Below, one piece after another: positions 34,455-46,345 of a stretch of 64,000 nt of DNA (position 1 is its first letter; every line of letters begins with the position of its first letter). Both the position numbers and the translations under genes were made by a program. The DNA is taken from the NCBI RefSeq assembly GCF_030253575.1, contig NC_080560.1:13368001-13432000 (forward strand). Direction: 5' to 3'. The DNA is from Rhododendron vialii (Eukaryota; Streptophyta; Magnoliopsida; Ericales; Ericaceae). The notes below the pieces were generated by a model. The model was not told the origin of the DNA. It made no database searches and saw only the letters and a program-made list of their open reading frames with translations.

Positions 34455-34991
34455 CTGTAGGAATAAGAGTGCAAATCCTTGTCAAAAGTAGTAAAAGTTT
34501 TTGATAGGTTTATTAGTAAAAGAATTAGCCAAAATTAGCAAATCCTTGTCAAAGAATTAACCAAAATTAATATAGTTTTAAGGAAGAGGTGATAGCGCAC
34601 TAAGGGTAATTAGATAATCTAATTTCATCATGTCAAGGTAGTAATGAAAATTCCTGCTAGATTTAAGTGACAATCACTGAAAGGGAGGTTAGTGTACTTT
34701 CTCTAATGTGAGGGGCAAAATTGTATTAAATCTAAATTTTTAGGGAGGTCAATGTAATTTACCCAAATTTAAAATGTAAAAAATTAAGAAATTGAAAAGT
34801 AAATAACTACTACCAAAAAATTAACAAAAAATAATAATTAGAAACAACTGTCATTAATGTAATTGCTCTCTCGAATAATTACACTAAAATTTTTTTGATA
34901 AAAAACCATATTGTACAGTACTAGCTATATTTATGACAAATTAATTTAGGTACCGTTTGTTATTGGTATGACATATGGGTTACTTACATCT

Positions 34992-36931
34992 TGTAGACAC
35001 CTCAATATGGGTCTCCCAATTGATTTACTTCATTTTTCGGTTTCTTGTTTTCCTGATGATGAATTGGATCACAAACAGTCTTGAGAATGAAAAGGATTTG
35101 AACTTTAAGTGTTTGGAACCCCTTTTGAACCTTAAACCCTAAAACATAAATCCTAGCCGAAGGTTTCACTCGCGTGCGTTAATTTGAAACCTACGTGCAC
35201 CGGTCAACTTGCCAAGTGTTGGTCAAAGGTCAAACTTTGACCGTTGACCAACGCGTGGGTTATTTTGACCCACGCGCGCCAATCTGCGATCAGCATCTGC
35301 CAATCAACCTCTTGTCCCATCACCTTTTGGCCGGCTGCAGAAACCATCATCAGGCAGTCACTAAGCCAGCTGAGCCTCCCTGACAGCTCGGGGATCACCC
35401 CAGCATCCCCTCTCTCACAACCACTCTCATCACCTTTATGGATGCATGGCCTTCTCCACCAAGCCACCCCAACTAGCCTTGCTGGCTGATTTATCCTCTA
35501 TTACCTCCACCTTCCAAACCCCTATAAATACCCTCATTCATCTTCCATTAAAAGGGTTACAAATTTTCAAGATTAACAAAATTCAAGCAAAAGTCTTCAC
35601 ATACAAGCCCTAATTCTCTCAAACTCAAAGCAAACACTTCCATTGTCATCCAAACAACCACATCAACCCATTTTTCAGCCATTAATCGTCCAAGTTCAAT
35701 CCATTTTGAAATACTCAAGCAAATGTATTAAACCTTACAGTCTTATTGTTTTGATCCCTTAGGGGGGCTGGCAGGGCCAAGACTGGTAATCTATAACAGT
35801 CCTGGACCTAAAGCTTGCAGGGTTACAAGAACCACATTGGCCTTCACACTTGTGCGCGTCAGTCTGCTGTTAGCGCGCGCCACTCTTTGGCTACGCGCGT
35901 AGATCTGCGTGGGGATAGTGGTGTTGGTATTTTATGTTTTTAATATCATATAGGTCAATATGATGCATGTTTAAAATCTATTTACTGTTTTATATGTTAA
36001 AAGTGCTAGTAGTATTTCAAAATGCATGTTTGCTCCTTTGGAATACCCCAAGATTCCTTCTGAACAGGCGCGCGCAGGTTGTTAACACCAAATACTGGAA
36101 GTCCAGCCAAAACAAGCGCGCGCTTATCCATGTTTAGCGCGCGCAAGTTGTTAACAAACCCCAGTGGTTGGCTTTACATGGGTAACTTGGTCTTTGGCCA
36201 CTATCTCCACACTGTTTATGAGGTGTATTCCATTCAATATCTATTATGTTTGTAATTATATAATCCCCTTGTACATATAAACTGCTTGGTTTGATTCTAG
36301 GTGAGCACTGATCATTCTACAGCCTAGAAAGGAATAAAAATCAAAGCTATTGAGATAAGTCAATACACGCGCGCTTGTGTGGGATTCGCGCTCACAGATT
36401 GTTTTGCATGCATGTAGATCATTGCATGCAAGGTGGTCCTTCTTCATGCCAATTTTCCCTAGTGTACTGTTTTGGCAATTTTAGAAGTATTTTGACTTTT
36501 ATCTCATTTATTGCTTGTTAAATCATCCATCCATGTTATATTATCACATTCTACAAATTGTCATAGTTTTAATCCTCATTTTAACTGTTTTCCCACCCTA
36601 ATTCGCTAAAAAAATTGATTAATAAAGAAGAATCTCAAATCTTTTCACAAAATGCATAAGTAGAGACCGATTTCCAAGTTGGGCGAGAGGGGTGCCTTAA
36701 AATCCTTCCCCTCTTGTAACCAAGCTCCCGAACCTAGATATGGTTATGACAGACTGGTACTTTCATTTTTTCAAATCAAATAGCGTATAAGGCATTTTAA
36801 GTTCGGTTCCTTAGGTGTCGAACTTTCAAACCTAAGTGGTGACTCTGAATTAAGCGCTCGTCCCGCCGATGCTCCCTCGATCTGGCCCTCTCTTTGAAAA
36901 AATCGAAATTTTTAAAGGCACGTTGCCCACA
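34992..36931. mobile_element. Solo LTR inserted in LRR exon 1 (1,940 bp)
   Basis: It begins TGTAGACACCTCAATATGGG and ends CGTTGCCCACA, with flanks CATCT (34987..34991) and CATTT (36932..36936). The duplication lies in the last codons of LRR exon 1: the exon ends ...CTTCAAGAAATG on one side and the donor TAAGTAACC follows on the other. A TATA-like CCCTATAAATACCC lies at about 35520 on the plus strand. A motif AAGTGGTGACTCTG near the end resembles Tat/Ogre-type gypsy LTRs. No internal region is present. Confidence 0.75.
35203..35269. promoter_or_regulatory. W-box cluster in solo LTR U3
   Basis: Six TTGAC/GTCAA cores occur within about 67 bp (35203, 35222, 35229, 35237, 35244, 35265), including the near-palindrome GGTCAAACTTTGACC. 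W boxes bind WRKY factors. They lie about 250-320 bp upstream of the LTR TATA-like site, a plausible stress-response promoter position; that function is inference. Confidence 0.5.
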
Positions 36932-36933
36932 CA

Positions 36934-37004
36934 TTTCTTGAAGGTGAGTGAGTCTTGTCAATTCTGGTGGGAGCATGCCCTGAAGAACCTATTCTTTCAA
37001 TACT
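36934..37004 (-). pseudogene. LRR exon 1 of the broken LRR-VIII receptor kinase
   Basis: An AG acceptor (ATGCAG) precedes VLKE, a TAG stop, then VLQGMLPPELTRLTHLQE. The exon is cut near its donor by the solo LTR at 34992..36931. The motif equals the first LRR of LRR-VIII receptors. The internal stop plus the insertion show it is dead. Confidence 0.75.
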
Positions 37005-38440
37005 CTGCATTTCACCAAGATTTGAGTGTGTTTGATTATTGAGCAGATAATTGCCTGTCGAAATTGGCTAATTTGTATTCTTTTTTAACGTTGTTTATAC
37101 TCCGTATTTGTTTTGGTTAATACTAGTAGGAATTAGCATAGAATTCGACAATGTTATCGATAGGGCTGATAAACGAGCTGAGTTATTTGAAGTCGAGTTT
37201 GTTTCATTAAAATCTAGTTCAAGATCAATTTAATTTATAAGCAAACATAACCTTCAATTATTTTAAAAATTCGCTTTTGTTTTCGAAGAGACCAGTACTC
37301 ACCTAATTTGACCCATGATTTATTAAAAAATTAAGAGTTAAATACCTAGACACCCTTCGAAATTTATCTCTTTGTCTCGTTCACCCCTCTTAAAGCTCAT
37401 TCAAAAAGAACGATTCTAAATTTTTTAGATGAGGAACTTAATGAGTTTTAGAAATAAGTTCAAACACTACTAAAACTCATTAAGTTTCCTCTAGTTTTGA
37501 GTTAAAGCAAGCGAAACCCTTAATCCAAATAATAATTTGGGATCAACCGGATGTAAAAAATTACTGGAATTGTTCATATTTATAAAACTTTGATATGAGA
37601 AGATGACGCATACCCAAAATAACTCGTTTGCTACATGAATAATCGTGTTTTGCTGGAACAAATGTGTGGTCGGAGTTTCAAACCAAATTTGCAACCTATT
37701 TTTTTCTTGCAAAAACGCCAGCAAAAGATATCCCCTCCAAATGACTTTTGGCATGGCGATCTTCCCAACAAAATGAACCATGGTCATTGTTTAGGTCCAC
37801 CAAAGCTCAAGAATTGAGAAGCATACTGAATCAAAATGATCCCTCCCACATGATTCCTTAAGTGACGCAAAATAGAAAAGTGATCACATGTTATTTGCCG
37901 ATCAAAACAATTCTTCTGTAAGTTTCGTGTTTCTAAAATCCATGCAAAAATCAAGTTCACTAGACATTCGTAATCATTGAAACAAGTCATTTGTAACAAG
38001 AGAAATAGAAAAATTCTAATTGTCTGTTTTTGTTCAAACAAATATAATGCGACTTTACGGATTCTTGATATTCTATAATTTTTGCATAGGTGTTAAACAC
38101 ATCGAGACCAACTAGATTAATGAGGCCCCATTCCAAAACCTAAATTAAGTATTTATTTTTTAAGAAGGTAATTTCAAACTTAAAAATAATGTATTTACGC
38201 AAATAATTTTTCTAGCAATATGCATCTTGTTTGATAGATTTCATTGAGATCTTTTGAACATTGCAATAAAAAATCAAAAAATTAATTTTTATTTACATTA
38301 TTTCTATTTTAAAAATATGAAATAAATATTTATTTTTTAAGAATGTGTTTTAAAACACAGCCTGAGTCTCATCTTGCTCGCATAGGAATTATACGACGGA
38401 TCATCGCGATCTTTGTCAATCCTAAAAACAGTGAGAGAGA
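37005..38440. other. Intron-like DNA of the broken receptor gene
   Basis: No further exons recognised. The open frames here are AT-rich and match no domain I know. Confidence 0.4.
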
Positions 38441-38496
38441 GAGAGAGAGACATGCGAGTAATGTGGCAGACGGTGTTGAGAATTTGGTCATCTGTA

Positions 38497-38640
38497 CTTG
38501 CAGCAATCACTTGGGAAGACATGGGAGAAGAAAGACTGGAATTTCAGTGTGGGTGCTGATCCCTGTACTTGGTTCACCGATGACCTAAATGGTGTTGAGA
38601 ATTCGGTCATCTGTACTTGCAGCAATGACACCGTCGATAC
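38497..38640 (+). pseudogene. N-terminal exon (before LRRs) of LRR-VIII receptor kinase, inverted
   Basis: After a TTGCAG the plus strand reads QSLGKTWEKKDWNFSVGADP and then CTWFTDDLNGVENSVICTCS. This is the conserved segment just after the signal peptide of LRR-VIII receptors (usually LGKKDWDFSVDPC...V.C.CS). It is on the strand opposite to exon 1 (39479..39380) and LRR exon 1 (37004..36934), which should flank it, so this block was inverted. A partial duplicate of its end (GAGAATTTGGTCATCTGTAC) lies just before it at about 38476. Confidence 0.75.
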
Positions 38641-39379
38641 TTGCAGCAACGACCACACTAACATTCTAGTCTTTCTTCCCCAATGTCTAATTCCCAACTT
38701 CCTTCAATGCTTCCACTGTTAAAAAAAATGTGTTGAAAAAAAACCCACAATTTATAGTCTGTTGATAATTTCCAGAATCAATTTACAAACAAAATAGCAC
38801 CACGCTGTAATGCAAATTACTACTACTGAACATCGGATATATAAACAGCCATTATTTTCCTATCTTATTCATTTTTGCGGAAGGGGTTTTTTTTTTTCCC
38901 TAGAAAAATGATCTAATTTCCAGAAAATTATGAAAAAATAAGTTTCAATAATCATCAACCAAACAAGTTTCCAAAAAAAAAAAAAAAAGGTAAATAAATC
39001 TGGAAAACAGAGTATAACAAAACAATAGAAATTTTTTTATTCTTTTGTTTAATGTACTTGGTTATGAAAGAAGAAAATTAAAGATATTTCTTGACAAAAT
39101 CTAGTTTCTTTTTTCTTTTCCTTTCTCTTTGCTGATTATCTAAAAGTTATGTTTGAAACTTGTAAAAGCCACATCTCAATGAAAAAAAGAAAGAAAAAAG
39201 AAATGGAATCTAAAACAGAGGAAAATTGTGGGCAAAGTACAACAATTTTCCCCTACTTTATGTGCAAAGGAAAGAAAAAAAAAACGAAAAGGACATGGTA
39301 AACAATCAAGAAAAAAAAAAAAACATAAATTTGTAATCTCTCTCATGATTCATGAATAAATGAAATTATGTTTGAATAC

Positions 39380-39479
39380 CTTCATCAGGGAGAAGACGAG
39401 TGGCTGCAGAGGCAAAAGTTGTGAAGGAAATGAATATTCCAATGGCTAATGGAGCAAAATCTCGTGGGAATATCCTCAT
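39380..39479 (-). pseudogene. Signal-peptide exon of the broken LRR-VIII receptor kinase
   Basis: The minus strand starts MRIFPRDFAPLAIGIFISFT and continues TFASAATRLLPDE, followed by the donor GTATTC. A short hydrophobic signal followed by LLPDE(V/G) is the usual first exon of LRR-VIII receptors. The exon is 100 nt, phase 1. A C-rich repeat begins about 35 bp upstream of the start, so the native promoter is probably lost. Confidence 0.7.
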
Positions 39480-39514
39480 GTTGTGTTGTTCAGAGAGGAA
39501 TGAGAGGAAAATTG

Positions 39515-41215
39515 CTATTCCCCCCCCCCCCCTGACCCGCCCCCCCCCCCCCGGCCCCACCTCCCTTTTCCCATTCTACCCCCCTTCTCTTCTCTCTCTC
39601 TCTCTCTCTCTCTTTTCTTTCTTTCTTTCTCTTTTTTTTTACCGTTTGGTTTTTTTTTTTCTTTTTCTTTTCAGTTTCAGTTTCGTTTTTTTTTTCATTT
39701 TATTTTCAGTTTCGTTTTTTTTTTCATTTTATTTCCTATTCGTTCTTTCCAGTTTGAATTTTTTTCTCTCTTTAATAATAGGTTCAAGTCTAATTCTAGG
39801 CTTTGTAAAATAATTGAGAGAAAAAAAAAGTGTTTTAATTGATCATGTTTATCCGACTGTTTTATTTTTATTTTTTTGACCTTTATAGATTAAAAAATAT
39901 AGTTACTAAAATAAGTGTTTCAATTTTCAATCCGTTTGAACCGGTGCAAAGTTGTTATTTTTCTGATCATTTCATCCTAAATGGATCTAGTAAATTTTTG
40001 GCTCCAAGGCCTTTCAATGGACACCCTAAGAGAGTTTTGAAACTAAATAATGAGTCTTAGGGTATTTGTTGAAAGGCCTTAAACCAAAAAATTCATTATG
40101 ACCATTTAAAATAAAATAATAATAAAAACGATCTTTGCTCTGATTTAACTGAATTGAAAATTAAAACACTTAATTCTTGAATTATATTTTTAAATATACA
40201 AATGGTGTATTTATAGAAATTAAATAAATAAGGTATAAGTAATTAAATAAAAAAATAAATGAAAAAATAGGTGGGACCCGGGGGGCTCAACTGCCCTCAT
40301 TGGCACAGTAGCCCCTACGAAGCCCCTAAAACGTTTCCGTTTTAGTTATAAAAAAATAGAAACCAGCCATTTGCAATCCTATGGAGTAGAGACGTGATTT
40401 GAAGCAACATACTACTGAATCAGTTAAGAGGATTTATGCTAAATAATAGTTAACAAATTTATTAAATTGTACTATAGTTAAAAAAAAGTAATCCTAAATA
40501 TAACATTTGTATTTTGGATTAGTATGTCGTTTGCAAAATACATTTCGTAATTAGTTCCCGAACACTAATTGTAATCTTAATTGAAAATAGAATTTGAGTT
40601 AACCAAAAAAAAAAAGAAGGGAGGTAAATGGGAAAAGAAACAAATAAAGAAAATAATTGAAAAAAAAAGATTCAAAGTGGAAGGAATAAAAGGAAATAAA
40701 GAGAAAAAAAACAAAAAAAAAAAATCCAGCCGAAAAGAAACAAAAAGAAAATAAAGAGGGAAAAAGAAAAAGAAAAGTAAATGGACGGAGGGGGGAAGCA
40801 GGAGAAGAAGAGAGAAAAAAAAAAGTAAATGGGAGGAGGGAGGGGCAGGAGAAGTAAAATGGGGGGAGGGGAGGGGGTAATATGGGAAATGGGGTGTGGG
40901 GCCGGGGGGTGGGGTGTCAGGGGGGGGGGAAAAGCAGCCCTCTTTGTCCCAACCTCCACAGCTGTTCTTTTTTCAACTCTCTCTCTCTCTCTCTCTCTCT
41001 CCCTTACACTACAAGATCCAATACCGAAGCTCTCGAAGAGAGAGAGAGATGAGATTGGGACGAAGTAATTGAAGAGAGAGAGTGATGGGTTTGGGAAGTA
41101 AACTACTAATCGCACCTCCTCCGGTGTCAGGCCCCCACTGACACGGCCCTCCTTCCCCCTTTTACCCTCTCTCTCTCTCCCTCCTTCCCTCTCCCGTCCC
41201 AGCACTCTCTTATAT
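39515..41215. repeat. C-rich/G-rich inverted repeats with CT tracts
   Basis: A C-rich block at 39520-39600 (CCCCCCTGACCCG, CGGCCCCACCT) recurs inverted at about 40860-40935 (GGGGCCGGGGGGTGGGGTG), and a third related end lies at 41100-41170. CT microsatellites and T-rich stretches follow each. Long open frames on both strands come from low-complexity sequence. This looks like a MITE family with GGTGTCAG-type termini, but the boundaries are unclear. Confidence 0.5.
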
Positions 41216-42480
41216 TTAATTTTTTGTTATAAAATTTTAAATACTAATAATTTGTTTTTCACGTATATTTTTTAATAAATTTATATATTTGAAATCTACT
41301 CAACGAAATCTATCAAACAAGCCTAATATTGATGGTAAAATAATATAAAACGAAAAAATTATATTTTTTACGTAGTCTAAACTATCTAAAGAGGTTGAAA
41401 AATATGTTCCAAATTTCAATCCGTTTTTACGTAGTTTAATTATGACCATTTAGGATAAAATGAGCAGAAAATTGAAATCTTTCCACCGATTTAAACAGAT
41501 TAAAATTTGGAACACTTAATTTTTTTAACATTTTTAGACAGTTTATATATTAAAAAATATAGTTAAAAAATTAAATGTTCCAAATTTAAATCCGCTTGAA
41601 CCGGTGGAAAGATTTTAGTTTCCTGATCATTTTATCCTAAATGGCCATAATTAAATTTTGACTCTAGGACTCTCGTTGATAAGCCCTAAGAGATATTTGA
41701 TTCTAAAATGCCAAAAATTCATTATGACCATTTAAGATAAAATGAAAAAAAAAAAAGATCTTTCCACCGATTGAACCGGATTGAAAATCGGAACACTAAA
41801 ATAATTTTTAATAAATAAAAAAGAAAAAAGATACAGAGCATAAATATTATTAATTAAATAAAAAAAATAACAAAAAATAGGTTCTCGGTATTTTTGGAAT
41901 GAAAATGTTACAAAATTAAGGTTAAAAGTTGGAAGTTGCAACAGTTGAAAGTTAATGCACCATTGGTTGAAAGTTGCAACAGTTGGCCAGTTTGAAGTTG
42001 GAAAAAAATTAATTGCACCATTGGTTGAAAAGTCCTTCTGAACTCATATCATCTTTTTCAAATCAACAGGACCCTACATTGATAGCGTTGGTTGAAAGTT
42101 GGACCTCAATGTTACATGTTGCAAATTCGACAGTAGCGTCTATATATTCAGTTGCCTGTATATTTACTTGTGTATGTCTTGACCTATATATTCACATTTA
42201 CTCTCATTCACCATAATATCCTTAAAATTTTCTCAACTTTCATTTCATTTTCGTAATTCATAGGCTCTCGTTTTTTAACCTTAAGAGATATTTGATTCTA
42301 CGACTTTCTTAAGGTTAATCAACGAGAGCGTCATATTCAAAATTTCATTATGACAATTTAGGATAAAATAATCAAAAAACTAAAATTTTTCCACTGGTTC
42401 AAACGGATTGAAATTTGGAACACTTAATTTTTCAAACTCTTTATACATTTTAAACTACCAAAAAATATAGTTTTTCTGTT
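39880..42480. repeat. Dispersed subrepeats around TCCTAAATGG
   Basis: A block with AACCGGTGCAAAG or similar, followed by TGATCATTTCATCCTAAATGG, occurs near 39940, 41590 and, in inverted or partial form, near 41450, 41760 and 42370. These look like ends or subterminal repeats of related elements. No coding region is supported. Confidence 0.45.
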
Positions 42481-42769
42481 CAACATTATTTCACCATCGA
42501 TATTAGGCTCGTTTGATATGTTTCGTTGAGTAGATTTCAAATATATATAATTTATTTTAAAAAAACAAGTGAAAAAAAATTATTAGCGTTTACAATTTTA
42601 TAAAAAAAATAAAATAAGAGTGAAAGAATGCGGGAAGAGAGAGAAAGAGAGCATGGGTAAAACGGAAAAATCGGCTGGGCCGGTGTCAGACCCCCGACCG
42701 GGGGGGGGGGGGGGCAATTAACAGCTCTCGTTGGGAACAGACTTTTGATCCAATTTGGGGCAACCCGTG

Positions 42770-43190
42770 AGACTTTAGAAGCAGATGTGCTATTCACACA
42801 GATGAATAGCATACAGATCATGCATTGACCAAGTTGTGAGGTCCATTACGGGTTCCATACAAAGAATCTGATCCTTTCATTGAATTTAAAATATTTTTTC
42901 AATGGCTCGCAAAAAATCAACTCAATTCGAAATCAAGAAGTACTCCATCCAATCATCTAACTTTTCGTGCAGATTCGAAACTGAACAAAATGTTAGATGA
43001 TTGGATCAAGTATTTATAGTTATCAGATTGAGCTGATTTTTCACGGAGACCTTAGAAAAAATATTTTAAATTTAATAAACGACTCGAATTGTTTGTGTGG
43101 GACCCGTAGTGGACCCCACATCTCGATCAATGCAAGATCTGTGCATTATTCGTCTATGTAGGTATCATTTCTACTTTAGAAGTGAGGTTT
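42770..43190. mobile_element. Full-length foldback MITE
   Basis: The left arm (GAGACTTTAGAAGCAGATGT, GATCATGCATTGACC, GGTCCATTACGGGTTCC) matches the reversed right arm (CTTCTAAAGTAGAAATGA, GATCTTGCATTGATC, GGTCCACTACGGGTCCC). The inner arms, around GATTGGATCAAGTA, also pair, so nearly the whole 420 bp is a palindrome. Confidence 0.75.
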
Positions 43191-43199
43191 TTTTTTTTC

Positions 43200-44740
43200 C
43201 CCTTTCTAGTGAGAGAGTAAGGGAACCCACTCAACTTTGAAATGAACCATCCAATTACATATTTTTACATTTTAACTCAAAATTTACAATTCAAAATTGT
43301 AAATCAAACACAGTGACAAACTTGCATAATTCTCCTACTGGCGAAAAATAAATTGGTTGGTAAAGAGTCTTTGTACAATGGCCAAATTGGTTGTTTTGAA
43401 GGTTACAAAAATAGGGAATGCCATTTCCAGGACCAGGATCATGTGCAGCTCCTGCCCCTTAACGAGAAATGGGAAAAATAATAATACAAGGAAAACCACC
43501 CATGAAAATGTCTCTTGGTTTCATGAAAAATACAATTTATCTTTTTGAAATGTTGAGAGGTCGTAGGTTAAGAATTTGCAAGTAGCAGTAGTAGGAGAAT
43601 ATTGTACGCGTATTTTCAGAGGCCTCTCTGAATTTTTTATTTTCTCATTGTTTTGTTTTATTTTATCCTTGTGATAAATGAATCTGTTTTTGATAAATGA
43701 ATCTGTTCTTCGACGATCAAAAAGAAATTCAATAAACTAAAATCCAACAGTAGTCATGACTAGTCAGTCTAGCTTATTCTTATGAGAGTGATCATCTCAT
43801 GGGAAAACAAATCGACCATCATGCGAAAAACTTCAGCTTCATCGGTTTCAAAAACTAGCATAATATATGAATTCAAAATTCGCCCATTTGTCTTTACAAT
43901 TATTTTTAGAATCTCTTTTCCAAATTTATTTGTTGAGAAACTCATATCGTTCACCATGGATCTTCTCAAAATAAAATGTTTTTTCTCTCTTCACTTGGAC
44001 CTATTACTTGCGTGCAGTTTTTTTGACTTAGAATACCTAAGCTCTGAAATTAACGATCGAATAATTTGCTGTGGCTGTGAAATCTATGAGCTTGGGAATA
44101 AGCCCAAGACTCGCTGTTATAGTCTCCAAAAAAAACTTCCGAGGCAGAATAGTGATCCATTATAATTAAGGAATGGGGGCCAAAAGGTAAGGTAGCCCTT
44201 TTTTTTCTTTTTTTCTTTTTTATGTCAATCGGAAATTCAGATAGCCCTTTTTTTTAGTACCTAGTGTCCCCTACTTATCAAAACTTGGGCCGAGGTTTCT
44301 ATAAAAACTTAGGCAATTCTATTGGCTGGCTATGTTCAAAGGTCATGGTTTCACATTGATAAAATGTTGTGATAATAATGGAGCATGTATTACTACATAA
44401 TTTCTCTGTCAACAAAATTAAATGGTTTCACATAGGGCAGCCTGGCTGCTAAAATCAGCAACGCCTAGCATATGGAAATATTCATGACCACCCTTTTTCC
44501 TTTTTTCTTTCTTTTTAACCAGGTACCCAGAATAGCTTACGCACATTTTGACTAATCATGGAAAACCAATCCCACCATTAATTCACTAGCTAGGGTCACA
44601 TTTAAAGTCGGAGAAAATCTATTTATGGACTGGCCCTAAAAAGTTTATACCACTTGAGAGATTTTAAACAAGAGATCTCAGAAGTTAGATGGGAGCCATG
44701 GCTGACACTGGGCTAAGGCCCATGAGGTGCAAGCCTTACG
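43200..44740. other. Unassigned DNA
   Basis: No gene is supported. Overlapping open frames at 43769-44165 on both strands have no recognisable domain. A degenerate SINE-like stretch may lie at 44514-44740. Confidence 0.35.
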
Positions 44741-44744
44741 AACA

Positions 44745-45040
44745 TCTCCTGTCCAAACCCATTTTTTGCCCTAAATTTGAGTCAAATTTTGTGTAAAAAC
44801 TCCTTTTGGGTAGGCACATCTTCAATCATCAAACCCATATTTTATCCAAATTCACACTCCCTTTCTCCCTCTGTCTCTCTCGACCCCTCCTCTCTTCCTC
44901 CTCCGACCCACCACCACCGACCCACCCCCACCGCACCCCTCCGTCTCCATGTCACTCAATAGGAGTGGGCTTGTTCCAACGGTTGTTTCTTTGGTTGGCT
45001 TTCCAATCTTGGATTTGAATCTCGGATTTTTGTGCACAAA
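44745..45040. repeat. Truncated relative of the Tourist-like MITE at 26875
   Basis: It shares AAATTTGAGTCAAATTTTG, GTAAAAAC, CAATCATCAAACCCA and the CT-rich tail with the left arm of 26875..28236. It also has CAACGGTTG, matching CTAGCCGTTGGAG. It lacks the CGTGCC insert, giving an idea of the empty element. Confidence 0.55.
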
Positions 45041-45507
45041 ATTATTTTTTTAACAATTTAGAAGATTAATAGTAAATTTTTTGCCTTTGAAAAAAAATCT
45101 CATACCTACTTGTTTCATGAAAATTATAGATCATATGACAGGATAATCCCAACAAAAAAAAAAAAGGTCCAAAAAAGTAGTAATGAGTGTCAAATCTCGT
45201 CTTCCATTTTTTGTTCCTTTTTCTACACGGCGATGGAGAAGCGCTGCAAAAACGAAAGAATATGCCCCCCATTGCCATCAACCCTCGCTATGTGATTTTT
45301 TGGACAGCTATAGCCTTATGTGTTTCATTGATGGATGTGAACGGCTAGACAGGCTAGATGTGTAGTTGCCCAATCTAATTGCACACGCTCAAGCGAGAGC
45401 GAGAGCGTGAAAGTGTATTCAAATTATATTTTAAATTATTAAAAATTTTGAGAACAAGGATTAATAGCGTGGGCACAGGACATTTTGAAGGATTGTACTG
45501 TGACTAG

Positions 45508-45674
45508 GGATTGTTTATGCTAGTGATTAACTTATGCAGCATAATTTTTTTATTTTATCCTTATTTAATTTTTTTTTGCATTTATTAGTTTTACGCCAAG
45601 CATAAACACACCTAGCGTGAGCACATGACAAAACCAAAAAATTATGCTGCCTAAGTTGATCACTAGCGTAAATA
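45508..45674. mobile_element. Short foldback MITE, family of 6275
   Basis: The left end TTATGCTAGTGATTAACTTA and the right end, reversed (TTTACGCTAGTGATCAACTT), are inverted repeats, followed by GCAGCATAATTTTTT on both sides. About 167 bp. Confidence 0.75.
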
Positions 45675-45819
45675 CTCCTAAAAAGACTCCACTCTAAATT
45701 TACCCACAAGTATGATCGGTTATCCTTGATCAAATGATCAAACAAATTTCTTCTTGAAAATCTTTTCTACATTGATTTATTCAGTTTATTTTAAAAATAA
45801 ATATGAAAAGCCTACACTT

Positions 45820-46161
45820 CCCGACCCCAAAATCCCGATCGGAATCCCGACGCCCCGCCGGGCACACTTCGGCTACCGGACGGCCGATCCGAGCCGTCCA
45901 AAAATTCTAAAAAAAAAAAAACCAGGTGTATGCGAGAATCAACGGAATCCGAAGTGTGTAGGTGCTCGATCCAAATACTCCATGTTTTTGTATAGTGTAC
46001 CGAGAATCAACGGCATCCAATGTGTGTAGGGTGCTCGATCCAAACACTCCATGTTTTTGTTGTTTTTTTTTATAGAATTTTTGGACTGCTTGAATCTGTC
46101 GTCCGGTGGCCGGAATGTGCCCGACGGGGCGTCGGGATTCTGATCGAGATCCCATTTGGTC
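45820..46161. mobile_element. MITE with ~85-bp inverted repeats and an internal tandem duplication
   Basis: CCGATCGGAATCCCGACGCC at the left pairs with the reversed right arm CTCGATCAGAATCCCGACGC, continuing through GCCGGGCACA and GTCCAAAAATTCTA. Inside, a unit of about 65 bp with GTGCTCGATCCAAA and CTCCATGTTTTTGT is present twice (about 45933 and 45999). The open frames are incidental. Confidence 0.7.
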
Positions 46162-46345
46162 GGAAACTGTAGCACTACTCAAATAAATACTCCAATACAC
46201 TGGATGAACTCTGTAAAGAAGGATTCAAATCATATTTTAAACACTTGGGACAAGAGCCAACATGATGGAAGGGTTTTTCTAGTCAACCATTTTATAAGAA
46301 GATCTAGTCAAAACTTTTTGCACTTCACTTTTTGACTCAAAGGAT

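Noticed and set aside
35195..35489. Overlapping frames of 62-87 codons
   Set aside because: They lie in the U3 part of the solo LTR, on both strands at once, with no homology to retrotransposon proteins.
39400..39813. 137-codon plus-strand frame with long Phe/Ser/Leu runs
   Set aside because: It is antisense to the signal-peptide exon of the receptor kinase and then runs through C, CT and T tracts.
40672..41205. 177-codon minus-strand frame
   Set aside because: Composed of GA and GGGGA low-complexity sequence; no domain and strong strand asymmetry.
43769..44165. Overlapping open frames on both strands (66 and 127 codons)
   Set aside because: Neither shows a known motif, and both being open over the same bases is typical of chance.
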